Part shown: positions 34,884 to 42,723 of the stretch, piece by piece | Position numbering within the stretch: the first letter of the stretch is position 1 | Layout of the letters: each line of letters begins with the position of its first letter | Assembly: GCF_001854325.1 (NCBI RefSeq) | Contig: NZ_CP017755.1 | Location: forward strand, 310,001 to 374,000 | Length of the DNA stretch: 64,000 nucleotides | Origin: Cupriavidus malaysiensis | Lineage (GTDB): Bacteria; Pseudomonadota; Gammaproteobacteria; Burkholderiales; Burkholderiaceae | Direction: 5' to 3' | The notes under the pieces: model-generated | Database searches by the model: none | The model's input: only the letters and a program-made list of their open reading frames with translations | What the model was told of the DNA's origin: nothing | Made by a program: the position numbers and the translations under genes

Positions 34884-34891
34884 TACCCGAC

Positions 34892-35416
34892 ATGCCTCTC
34901 TACCGACTGGGCGGGCACGCGCCCGCCATCGCCGCCTCCGCCTACGTCGCCGCCGAGGCCACCGTGATCGGCCGCGCCGAACTGGCCGCGCAGGCCAGTG
35001 TCTGGCCCGGCGCGGTGATCCGCGCCGACAACGAAACCATCTGCCTGGGCGCTGGCAGCAATGTGCAGGAAGGCGCGGTGCTGCACACCGACCCCGGCTG
35101 TCCGCTGGACATCGGCGCGGGCGTCACCATCGGCCACCAGGCGATGCTGCACGGCTGCACGGTGGGCGATGGCAGCCTGGTCGGCATCCAGGCGGTGATC
35201 CTGAACCGCGCGGTGATCGGCGCCGAGTCGCTGGTCGCCGCCGGCGCGCTGGTGACGGAAGGCAAGGCCTTTCCGCCGCGCTCGCTGATCCTGGGCTCGC
35301 CGGCCAAGGCGGTGCGCACGCTCAGCGACGAGGAGGTGGCGAACCTGCGCGCCAATGCCGAGGACTATGTGCGGCGGGCGCAGGCCTACCGCACGGAGCT
35401 GGAGCGGATCGGCTGA
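34892..35416 (+). CDS. Gamma-carbonic-anhydrase-like hexapeptide-repeat protein
   Basis: A 174-residue left-handed beta-helix protein. Imperfect hexapeptide repeats run from about 15 to 140, with LHTDPG and GHQAMLHGC placing histidines where gamma-class carbonic anhydrases bind zinc. It is close to the YrdA/PaaY-like group. In catabolic operons PaaY-like members act as thioesterases or house-keeping hydrolases; that is possible here after the CoA steps. The ATG lies nine bases after a 7-bp tandem repeat and has no Shine-Dalgarno sequence. Confidence 0.85.
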   Translation: MPLYRLGGHAPAIAASAYVAAEATVIGRAELAAQASVWPGAVIRADNETICLGAGSNVQEGAVLHTDPGCPLDIGAGVTIGHQAMLHGCTVGDGSLVGIQAVILNRAVIGAESLVAAGALVTEGKAFPPRSLILGSPAKAVRTLSDEEVANLRANAEDYVRRAQAYRTELERIG

Positions 35417-35471
35417 GCTCCCGCACGCCGGTGTCCGGAGCCAACGGATGCCAGGCCCAGGCCACTAGCCG

Positions 35472-36206
35472 CTAGCCTGCCGAGCGCTTCAAGCGCATCG
35501 AGACCGAGAAGCTCTCGGCCGGATGCACGGTGACCGAGACCTCGAAGGTCTCGCCGGCCGCATCCATGTAGCGGCGCACGATCTTCAGCACGGCGGCGCC
35601 CGGTTCCAGTTGCAGGGCCTGCGCGATGCGCGCATCGGCCAGCGTCGAGGCGCGCACGTCCTGCTGGATCTCCGCGATCTGGCGCGCGTAGCGCGACTCG
35701 ATCAGAGCGCTGACCAGCTTGTCCGGCGAGCGCCGGACCTCCTCGCCGATTTCCTCGTAGGCGGGATCGATGTAGACATCGGTCCAGGCCATCGGCGCCG
35801 TCCGCGCGCCTTCGCGCAGGCGCACGCTGGCAATGCGCAGCCAGGGCGTGCCCTCGGCGCAGCCGATCTCGCGCGCGGCTTCCCCCGCCACCGCCACCGT
35901 CTCCACCGCCTGCACCACGCGCAGGTGCTCCGCGCCGAACTGCACCAGGTCGTCCACCGAGGCGAGCGTGGGGCGGAACACGGCCTTCGGCCGCGTCGCC
36001 TCGACGCGTGTTCCCACGTTCTTGCGGCGCGACACCAGCCCCAGTTCCTGCAGTTCCTGCAGCACCGCGCGGATGGTGTAGCGGCTGGCCTGGAACTGCT
36101 CGCACAGCTCGAATTCCGTCGGCAGCAGCGTGCCCACCGGGAGGCGTCCCGTGGTGATCCCGTCCAGCAGTTGCCGGGTGATGTCCGCCGAATTGCTTTT
36201 GCTCAT
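35472..36206 (-). CDS. GntR-family regulator, HutC/UTRA subfamily
   Basis: A 244-residue regulator. The winged helix covers residues 5-70 (TRQLLDGITTGRLPVGTLLPTE, then FQASRYTIRAVLQELQELG). A UTRA ligand domain follows to the C terminus, with GAAVLKIVRRYMDAAGETFEVS near the end as its typical last strands. Ligand identity in this subfamily cannot be read from sequence. It diverges from the PcaB/PurB-like lyase, and two identical 14-bp palindromes lie in the 129-base gap, which makes it the likely regulator of the lyase-DctA-Bug-fumarase operon. Confidence 0.9.
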   Translation of the reverse strand: MSKSNSADITRQLLDGITTGRLPVGTLLPTEFELCEQFQASRYTIRAVLQELQELGLVSRRKNVGTRVEATRPKAVFRPTLASVDDLVQFGAEHLRVVQAVETVAVAGEAAREIGCAEGTPWLRIASVRLREGARTAPMAWTDVYIDPAYEEIGEEVRRSPDKLVSALIESRYARQIAEIQQDVRASTLADARIAQALQLEPGAAVLKIVRRYMDAAGETFEVSVTVHPAESFSVSMRLKRSAG

Positions 36207-36260
36207 CTGTGTTGTCTACGTCACCAAAAGATGCGGGCGGGTTAACCCCCATGGCGCCGA

Positions 36261-36300
36261 TATGTTCGAACATATTTAATGTCGAATATGTTCGAACATA
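36261..36300. promoter_or_regulatory. Tandem TATGTTCGAACATA operators
   Basis: The palindrome TATGTTCGAACATA occurs at 36261-36274 and 36287-36300, with centres 26 bases apart, so two dimers would bind on the same DNA face two and a half turns apart. The second extends to an 18-bp perfect palindrome (36285-36302). This is the expected size and place for HutC-type GntR sites. Confidence 0.85.
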
Positions 36301-36335
36301 TTAGCGAACCCGTCCCGACCCTACAAGGTAGCACC

Positions 36336-37709
36336 ATGTCCACCTACTCCATTCCCGCCGCCAGCACCGTCATCGACTCGGCACTGTTCCGTGACGCCTT
36401 CGGCACCCAGGCGATGCGCCAGATCTTCTCCGACGGCGCGCTGGTGCAGCGCTACATCGACGTCGAGGTCGCGCTGGCCAAGGCCGAGGCGCGCGTCGGC
36501 GTGATTCCCGCCGAGGCCGCCGCCGTCATCGCCAGTGAAGCCCGCATCGAGCGCCTCGACTTCGAGCACATGCGCGAGGAGACCGACATCGTCGGCTACC
36601 CGATCCTGCCGCTGGTGCACCAGCTCGTGGCCATGTGCGGCGAGGCGGGCCGCTACGTGCACTGGGGCGCCACCACGCAGGACATCATGGATACGGCGGT
36701 GGCGCTGCAGGTGCGCGACGCGCTCGACAGCATCGACGCCGACATCCGCGCACTGCGCGGCATTCTCGCCGGCCTGGCGCTGCGCCACCGCGATACGCCG
36801 ATGGCGGGCCGCACCCACCTGCAGCAGGCGCTGCCCGTGACCTTCGGCTACAAGGCGGCGATCTGGCTGGCCATGTTCGACCGCCACCAGCAGCGCCTGG
36901 CCGAACTGCGCCCGCGCGTGGCGGTGGTCGAATTCGCCGGCGCCGCCGGCACGCTGGCCTCGCTGGGCGAGGCTGGCTTCGCGGTTCAGCGTGCGCTGGC
37001 CGAGGAACTCGGCCTGGGCGTGCCCGCCACCACCTGGCACGTGGCGCGCGACGGCTTCGCCGAGGCGGTCAACCTGCTCGCGCTGGTGACCGGTTCGCTC
37101 GGCAAGATCGCGCTCGACATCATGATCATGGCCTCGACCGAGTTCGCCGAGGTGTATGAACCCTTCGTCAAGGGGCGCGGCGCCAGCAGCACCATGCCGC
37201 AGAAGCGCAACCCGATCTCCAGCGAGCTGATGCTGGCTGCGTCCAAGGCCGTGCGGCAGCACGCCGGGCTGATGGTCGATGCGATGGTGCAGGACTTCGA
37301 GCGCGCCACCGGGCCCTGGCACGCCGAGTGGATCGCCATCCCCGAGAGCTTCGTGCTGACCGCGGGGGCCCTGCACCAGGCCAGGTTCGCGCTCGGCGGC
37401 CTGATCGTCGACGCGGCCCGCATGAAGCACAACCTCGGCCTCTCCAACGGCCTGATCGTGGCCGAGGCCGTGATGATGGGCATGGCGCCCCACATCGGCC
37501 GCCAGCAGGCGCACGACGTGGTCTACGACGCCTGCCGCACCGTCAATGAAAGCGGCGGCACGCTGGCCGACGCGCTCAGCGCCCTGCCCGAGGTGACGCG
37601 CCACTTCGACCGCGCCGCCATCGAGCGCCTGGTCGACCCGGCCAACTACCTGGGCCTGGCGCCGCAGATGGTCGACCGCGCGCTTGCCTTGTCGCGCCAG
37701 GTGGCTTGA
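36336..37709 (+). CDS. Fumarase/aspartase-superfamily lyase (PcaB/PurB-like)
   Basis: A 457-residue lyase. HWGATTQDIMDT (109-120), GRTHLQQALPVTFGYK (159-173) and SSTMPQKRNP (284-293) are the three superfamily regions with the catalytic Ser loop. The layout resembles 3-carboxy-cis,cis-muconate cycloisomerase and adenylosuccinate lyase, but also the EDDS-lyase-type enzymes that release fumarate from N-substituted aspartates. A DctA symporter, a Bug receptor and a fumarase follow, and no protocatechuate genes are near. I therefore favour a fumarate-releasing lyase. Start 36336 has AAGG eight bases ahead; an ATG at 36279 would overlap the operator. Confidence 0.87.
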   Translation: MSTYSIPAASTVIDSALFRDAFGTQAMRQIFSDGALVQRYIDVEVALAKAEARVGVIPAEAAAVIASEARIERLDFEHMREETDIVGYPILPLVHQLVAMCGEAGRYVHWGATTQDIMDTAVALQVRDALDSIDADIRALRGILAGLALRHRDTPMAGRTHLQQALPVTFGYKAAIWLAMFDRHQQRLAELRPRVAVVEFAGAAGTLASLGEAGFAVQRALAEELGLGVPATTWHVARDGFAEAVNLLALVTGSLGKIALDIMIMASTEFAEVYEPFVKGRGASSTMPQKRNPISSELMLAASKAVRQHAGLMVDAMVQDFERATGPWHAEWIAIPESFVLTAGALHQARFALGGLIVDAARMKHNLGLSNGLIVAEAVMMGMAPHIGRQQAHDVVYDACRTVNESGGTLADALSALPEVTRHFDRAAIERLVDPANYLGLAPQMVDRALALSRQVA

Positions 37710-37738
37710 GGTTCCGGGGTCAGGTGGAGGAAGACATC

Positions 37739-39139
37739 ATGCACAACACACCCATCCAGGCGCCCGCTGCGGCGCCGGCGCGGCCGCTGCCGTGGTACCG
37801 CAGGCTCGGCATGCAGGTGCTGGTCGCGCTGGCGTTCGGCATCGCGGTCGGCTTCGCCTTGCCCGCCTTCGCCGCCAAGCTCAAGCTGCTCGGCGACATG
37901 TTCCTGTCCCTGATCAAGGCCGGTGTGGCGCCGCTGGTGTTCCTCACCATCGTGCACGGCATCGCCTCGGCCGGCGACGTGAAGAGCGCGGGGCGGGTCG
38001 GCTGGCGCTCCATCGTCTACTTCGAGGTGATCTCCACCCTCGCGCTGATGGCCGGCATGCTGGCCGGCAACCTGCTGCAGACCGGCAAGGGCATGAGCCA
38101 CGTGGCCGCGGGCGCCGCGCCGGCCGCCGCCAAGGCGGCGCCGCAGGGCTTCCTCGAGTTCATGATGCACATCGTGCCGGACAACTTCGTCGGCGCCTTC
38201 GCCAAGGGCGAGCTGCTGCAGGTGGTGGTGCTGGCGGTGATGGTGGGCATCGGCATCCTCGCCATCCCGGAAGCGCGCCGCGAGAAGATCAATGCCGGGC
38301 TGGACACCATCTCCGAGGTGCTGTTCTCCTTCATCAACCTCGTCATGAAGCTGGCGCCGATCGGCACCTTCGGCGCGGTGGCGTACTCGGTCGGCAGCAA
38401 CGGCTCGGCGGTGCTGGTGGCGCTGGCGCAGTTCGTGCTGAGCTTCTACGCCGTGGTGGCGCTCTTCATCGCCGTGGTGCTGGGCCTGATCGCGCGGCTG
38501 GCCGGCTTCAGCCTGTGGCGCTTCCTGCGGTTCATCAAGGAGGAGGTGCTGATCGTGCTGGGCACGGCCTCTTCGGAAAGCGCGCTGCCGCGCCTGCTGA
38601 TCAAGCTGCAGCGCCTCGGCTGCGCCAGGCAGACCGTCGGCCTGGTGCTGCCCACCGGCTACGCCTTCAATCTCGATGGCACCTCCATCTTCATGGCCAT
38701 GGGCGTGATGTTCATTTCCCATGCCTACGGCGTGCCGCTGACGCTGGACCACCAGCTCGGCATCCTCGTGCTGATGCTGCTGACCTCCAAGGGCGCGGCC
38801 ACGGTGTCGGGCGGCTCCTTCGTCGTGTTCGCCGCCACCGTCACCTCGACCGGCCTGCTGCCGGTGGAGGGCCTGGCAGTCATCTTCGGCGTCTACCGCT
38901 TCCTGTCGATGGCCATCGCCACCTGCAACACCATCGGCAACAGCGTGGCCACGGTTGTCGTCGCCAAGTGGTCGGGCACCTTCGATGCCGAGGCCGCCAG
39001 GCGGCAGCTGTATCCCGAGCGCTACCCCGAGGCCGTGGCCGACGCGGTGCTCGACGGCGGCATGCTGCCGGCGGGCACCGCGCAGGGCGCCGGCCGCCAG
39101 GACAGCGGCGTGCCGCTGCAGAAAGCGCGGGCGCTTTGA
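37739..39139 (+). CDS. Dicarboxylate/amino-acid:cation symporter (DAACS, DctA-like)
   Basis: A 466-residue symporter. FLSLIKAGVAPLVFLTIVHGIA, VLGTASSESALPRLLIKL (serine-rich re-entrant loop) and GYAFNLDGTSIFMAM (the NxDGT sodium/substrate motif) identify the DctA/GltP family, and the MLLTSKGAATVSG hairpin is intact. Such carriers import succinate, fumarate, malate or aspartate with H+ or Na+. TGGAGG lies eight bases before the ATG. It is 29 bases behind the lyase gene. A second relative at 60995 in this window is truncated. Confidence 0.92.
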   Translation: MHNTPIQAPAAAPARPLPWYRRLGMQVLVALAFGIAVGFALPAFAAKLKLLGDMFLSLIKAGVAPLVFLTIVHGIASAGDVKSAGRVGWRSIVYFEVISTLALMAGMLAGNLLQTGKGMSHVAAGAAPAAAKAAPQGFLEFMMHIVPDNFVGAFAKGELLQVVVLAVMVGIGILAIPEARREKINAGLDTISEVLFSFINLVMKLAPIGTFGAVAYSVGSNGSAVLVALAQFVLSFYAVVALFIAVVLGLIARLAGFSLWRFLRFIKEEVLIVLGTASSESALPRLLIKLQRLGCARQTVGLVLPTGYAFNLDGTSIFMAMGVMFISHAYGVPLTLDHQLGILVLMLLTSKGAATVSGGSFVVFAATVTSTGLLPVEGLAVIFGVYRFLSMAIATCNTIGNSVATVVVAKWSGTFDAEAARRQLYPERYPEAVADAVLDGGMLPAGTAQGAGRQDSGVPLQKARAL

Positions 39140-39241
39140 GCCGGGGGCGGCGCTGCCGCCCGCATGAAGCGACGCGCACGCAATCCGCGGCAATCCGCTG
39201 CGGCAGAACCAGAAACCGATACAAGACAGAGGAGACACCGG

Positions 39242-40270
39242 ATGCAATCCCTTCCATCCCATGCAGGCCGCGCGCAGCGCGCCTCCGCCCGCCTCGGCGC
39301 GGTGGCGGCCGGCGCCGCCTTCGCCGTGCTCGCGGCCATCGCCGGCACGGCCCAGGCCCAGGCCTACCCCGCCAAGCCGATCACCTGGATCGTGCCCTTC
39401 GCCGCCGGCGGTCCCACCGATGCGCTTGCGCGCAGCATCGCCGAGCGCGTCGCGCGCGAAGTGGGGCAGTCCATCGTCATCGACAACTCGCCCGGCGCGG
39501 GCGGCACGGTCGGCGCGGCCAAGGCGGCGCGCGCGCCGGCCGACGGCTATACCCAGCTGGTCGGCCACATGGGCTATATGGGCGCGGCGCCCGCGCTGTA
39601 CAAGAAGTTGCCGTACGACCCGGTCAAGGACTTCGCCGCGGTGTTCCGCTTCCCGGACACGCCGATGGTGCTGATGGTGCGCAAGGACCATCCCGCCAAG
39701 GACGTGCGCGCCCTGGTCGACTATGGCAGGGCGCACCCCGGCAAGCTCTTCCTCAGCAATGCCGGCATGGGCTCCACCTCGCACCTGGTCGCGGCCATGT
39801 TCGCGTCGGCGGCGGGCATGAAGGTGGCGCTGGTGCCGTACAAGGGCGCCGGCCCGGCCCTGATCGACGTGATCGGGGCACAGGTCGACGGCATGTTCGA
39901 CCAGACCAACACCGCATTGCCGCAGATCGCCGAGTCCAAGGTGCGCGCGCTGGCCGTCACCTCGGCGGTGCGCGTGCCGCAGCTCAAGGATGTGCCCACG
40001 CTGGCGGAAACCGTGCTGCCCGGCTTCGAGGCCGGCACCTGGTACGGGCTCTACGCGCCGCGGGGCACGCCGCCGGCAGCGCTGGAACGCCTGCAGCAGG
40101 CCTACCTGAAAGTGATGGCGGACAAGGCCTTCAGCGCCCGGCTGTCGGCGCAGGCGATCCAGTTGCTGCCGCCCGAGCAGTACACCGGCAGCGCGCTGGC
40201 GCGGCACACCGAGGCCGAGGTCGCGCGCTGGAAGACGGTGGCGGCCAAGGCCGGCATCTCGCTGGACTGA
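39242..40270 (+). CDS. Bug/TctC-family periplasmic solute receptor
   Basis: A 342-residue receptor with a long leader (cleaved near AQAQAYPAKP), PITWIVPFAAGGPTDALARS, VIDNSPGAGGTVGAAK, LVPYKGAGPALIDVIGAQVDG and WYGLYAPRGTPP. AGGAGACACCGG precedes the ATG. It lies between the DctA-like symporter and the fumarase and overlaps neither. It probably binds the polycarboxylate consumed by the upstream lyase. No TctAB subunits are encoded nearby. Confidence 0.92.
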   Translation: MQSLPSHAGRAQRASARLGAVAAGAAFAVLAAIAGTAQAQAYPAKPITWIVPFAAGGPTDALARSIAERVAREVGQSIVIDNSPGAGGTVGAAKAARAPADGYTQLVGHMGYMGAAPALYKKLPYDPVKDFAAVFRFPDTPMVLMVRKDHPAKDVRALVDYGRAHPGKLFLSNAGMGSTSHLVAAMFASAAGMKVALVPYKGAGPALIDVIGAQVDGMFDQTNTALPQIAESKVRALAVTSAVRVPQLKDVPTLAETVLPGFEAGTWYGLYAPRGTPPAALERLQQAYLKVMADKAFSARLSAQAIQLLPPEQYTGSALARHTEAEVARWKTVAAKAGISLD

Positions 40271-40275
40271 GCGCC

Positions 40276-41691
40276 ATGGCCACCCATCGTATCGAGCACG
40301 ACGCATTCGGTCCGGTCGAGATCCCGGCAGACAAGTACTGGGGCGCGCAGACGCAGCGTGCGCTCGGCGTCTTCGCGGTCGGCGAGGAGCGCCTGCCGGC
40401 CTGCCTGATCCATGCATTCGGCCTGCACAAGATGGCTGCCGCCGCCGCCAACCTGCGCTGCGGCGTGCTGGAAGCGCGGCTGGGCGAGGCGATCCTGCGC
40501 GCCGCGGACGAACTGCGCGGCGGCGCGCTCGATGCCCACTTCCCGCTGACCGTCTGGCAGACCGGCTCCGGCACGCAGACCAATATGAATGCCAACGAGG
40601 TCATCGCCAACCGTGCCAACGCAACGCTCGGCCAGCCGCTCGGCAGCAAGGCGCCGGTGCATCCGAACGACCACGTCAATGCCTCGCAGTCGTCCAACGA
40701 CAGCTTCCCGAGCGTGATGCACATCACGGCCGCGCTTGAAGTGCGGGACCGCCTGCAGCCGGCACTGGCGCAACTGCGCGACAGCCTGCGCGAGCGCGCC
40801 GACGCCTTCGCCGGGGTGCTCAAGCTCGCCCGCACCCACCTGATGGATGCCGTCCCGACCACCCTGGGCCAGGCTTTCGAGGGTTTTTCCGCGCAGGTGG
40901 CCAATGCCGTGGCGCGCCTGGACGATGCCATGCCGCGCCTGCTGGTGCTGCCGCAGGGCGGCACCGCCGCGGGAACCGGGCTCAACGCGCCGGCGGGCTT
41001 CGCCGAAGCGTTCTGCGAGGAAGCCGGCCGGCTCGCCGGCCTCGCCTTCCGTCCCAATCCCTGCAAGGTCGAGGGCATGGCCGCGCATGACGCGCTGCTC
41101 GAGCTCTCCGGTGTCCTCAACGTGATCGCGGCCGCCTTCACCAAGATCGCCAATGACCTGCGCTGGATGGGCTCGGGGCCGCACTGCGGCCTCGGCGAGC
41201 TGCTGCTGCCGGACGACGGCCTGACCTCGTCGATCATGCCGGGCAAGCGCAACCCGACCATCGCCGAGGTCATGGTGCAGGCGGCGATGCAGGTGGCCGG
41301 CAACCACGTCACGGTGACCATGGCGGGCGCCTCGGGCAGCTTCGAACTGAACGTGGCCAAGCCGGTGCTCGTCTACAACGTCCTGCAGTCGATCCGCCTG
41401 CTCGCCGACAGCGCGCGCATGGCCGCCGCGCGCCTGGTGCCCGGCCTGCGCCCGGTCGAGGCACGGCTGGCGCGGCAGCTGGAGAGCCCGCTGCTGGCGG
41501 TCACCGCGCTGAACCCGGTGCTCGGCTACGATCGCGCGGCCGCGATCGTGCGCCATGCCATGGCGCGGGGGATCGCGCCGCGCGAGGCGGCGGTCGAGCT
41601 GGGGCTGTTGACGGCGCAGGCGTATGACCGCCTGGTGGACCCGCGCCGCATGGCGCGGGGCGGCGACCCCGGACCGGTGCCCGGCCGTTAG
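40276..41691 (+). CDS. Class II fumarate hydratase (FumC-like) with altered signature
   Basis: A 471-residue enzyme with the FumC layout: TVWQTGSGTQTNMNANEVI (92-110), HPNDHVNASQSSNDSFPS (129-146), QGGTAAGTG and SSIMPGKRNP (318-327). Canonical fumarases read SSIMPGKVNPTQ; here Val is Arg and TQ is TI, a loop more like that of adenylosuccinate lyase or PcaB. That may broaden the substrate. The gene starts five bases after the Bug stop and would hydrate the fumarate released by the first gene of the operon to malate. A strong hairpin covers its stop codon. Confidence 0.88.
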   Translation: MATHRIEHDAFGPVEIPADKYWGAQTQRALGVFAVGEERLPACLIHAFGLHKMAAAAANLRCGVLEARLGEAILRAADELRGGALDAHFPLTVWQTGSGTQTNMNANEVIANRANATLGQPLGSKAPVHPNDHVNASQSSNDSFPSVMHITAALEVRDRLQPALAQLRDSLRERADAFAGVLKLARTHLMDAVPTTLGQAFEGFSAQVANAVARLDDAMPRLLVLPQGGTAAGTGLNAPAGFAEAFCEEAGRLAGLAFRPNPCKVEGMAAHDALLELSGVLNVIAAAFTKIANDLRWMGSGPHCGLGELLLPDDGLTSSIMPGKRNPTIAEVMVQAAMQVAGNHVTVTMAGASGSFELNVAKPVLVYNVLQSIRLLADSARMAAARLVPGLRPVEARLARQLESPLLAVTALNPVLGYDRAAAIVRHAMARGIAPREAAVELGLLTAQAYDRLVDPRRMARGGDPGPVPGR

Positions 41692-41752
41692 TCCACTGCG
41701 TCATTCGAGAGGCACCGCCGCCCGGGGGCGCCTTCTCTGACGCAATGGACTA
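41689..41752. terminator. 64-bp inverted repeat with both stop codons in its arms (bidirectional terminator)
   Basis: TAGTCCACTGCGTCA (41689-41703) pairs with TGACGCAATGGACTA (41738-41752), one mismatch in 15, with a GC-rich inner stem around CCCGGGGG. The outer TAG of each arm is the stop codon of the convergent fumarase and SDR genes. Confidence 0.8.
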
Positions 41753-42520
41753 GCGCCCCCGCTCGGCGCCGCCGTTGACCTGCACGATCTGCGCGGTGAC
41801 GTGCGCCGCGCCGGGCGAGGCGAGCCAGCCGATGGTGGCGGCGATGTCCTGCGGCGTGCCGGCGCGCAGGGTCATGGCCTCGGCGGCCTTGCTGTCGCGC
41901 TGCGCCGGCGACAGGGCGCTGCCGAAGAACCCGGTGTCCTGCACATAGCCCGGAGCGATCACGTTGACCGTGATGCCGCGCGGGCCGAGGGCCTTGGCGA
42001 GGTCCTGGCTGTAGGGGTGCAGGGCGGCCTTCGCCGCGCCGTAGCAGCCTTGTCCCGAGCCGCGGTAGGCGGCGATCGAGCTGAGGAACAGGATGCGGCC
42101 GCCCGGCGCGCGCAGCTGGTCGGCGAGTGCCTCGGTCAGCAGCACGGCGGACAGGGTGTTGAGGCGGAAGTTGTCCGTCCAGCGGCGCGCCACGCCGGCC
42201 AGGCCATCGGCATAGGTCTCGGCGGGCACCTGGCGCAGCACATGCCTGCCCGCCGCGTTGACGATCACGTCGATGGCGTCGAAGCGCGCGCGCAGGACGT
42301 CGCGCACGCGTTCGACCTGGTCCGGCGCGGCCAGGTCGGCCTGCAGCGCGATCACCGGCGGTGCCTGGGGAAAGCGGCCGCCGATGGCCTGCGCGGCCTG
42401 TTCGAGCAGCGCGCCGCGTCGTCCGAGGATGACGACCTGGTCGCCCTGTTGCGCGAAATGTTCCGCTGCCGCGCGGCCGATGCCCGTGCCGCCGCCGCTG
42501 ATGATCACCACTTGGGTCAT
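41750..42520 (-). CDS. Short-chain dehydrogenase/reductase
   Basis: A 256-residue SDR. SGGGTGIGRA (TGxxxGIG nucleotide motif), the VNAAGRH strand, SSIAAYRGSGQGCYGAAKAA (Ser-Tyr-Lys triad) and IAPGYVQDTGF are in order. The Asn of NNAG is replaced by Asn-Ala-Ala-Gly. ATG 42518-42520 has GAGCAAG ahead in the minus direction. It diverges from the MerR/citrate synthase fusion. Its substrate is unknown; as a stand-alone SDR it could act on a 3-hydroxyacyl-CoA or a polyol. Confidence 0.9.
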   Translation of the reverse strand: MTQVVIISGGGTGIGRAAAEHFAQQGDQVVILGRRGALLEQAAQAIGGRFPQAPPVIALQADLAAPDQVERVRDVLRARFDAIDVIVNAAGRHVLRQVPAETYADGLAGVARRWTDNFRLNTLSAVLLTEALADQLRAPGGRILFLSSIAAYRGSGQGCYGAAKAALHPYSQDLAKALGPRGITVNVIAPGYVQDTGFFGSALSPAQRDSKAAEAMTLRAGTPQDIAATIGWLASPGAAHVTAQIVQVNGGAERGR

Positions 42521-42723
42521 CGACTTGCTCCGTTCGTTGCGTGCCTGAAGTACAGTGCTATGCCGCGCCGTCCGCGGCGCGCTGCTGCGTGCGCCTGCCG
42601 CGTCCGGCGTGCCGGCAACGATCGTCCGCGGCGCCCGCGGCGTCAAGCTTGATACTGCCGATCAACCTGTCCGTTCCTTTCCGTTCCCTTCCGTTCTCTT
42701 CCCTTCCCAGCCAAGGCCATCCC

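Noticed and set aside
36279..36335. Upstream ATG for the PcaB/PurB-like lyase
   Set aside because: The extra codons lie in the second operator palindrome, and the ATG at 36336 has AAGG at the right distance.
36336..37709. Protocatechuate pathway gene pcaB
   Set aside because: Sequence is compatible, but no pcaC, pcaD, pcaGH or pcaIJ genes are close, and the neighbours are C4-dicarboxylate genes. Kept as a family-level call only.
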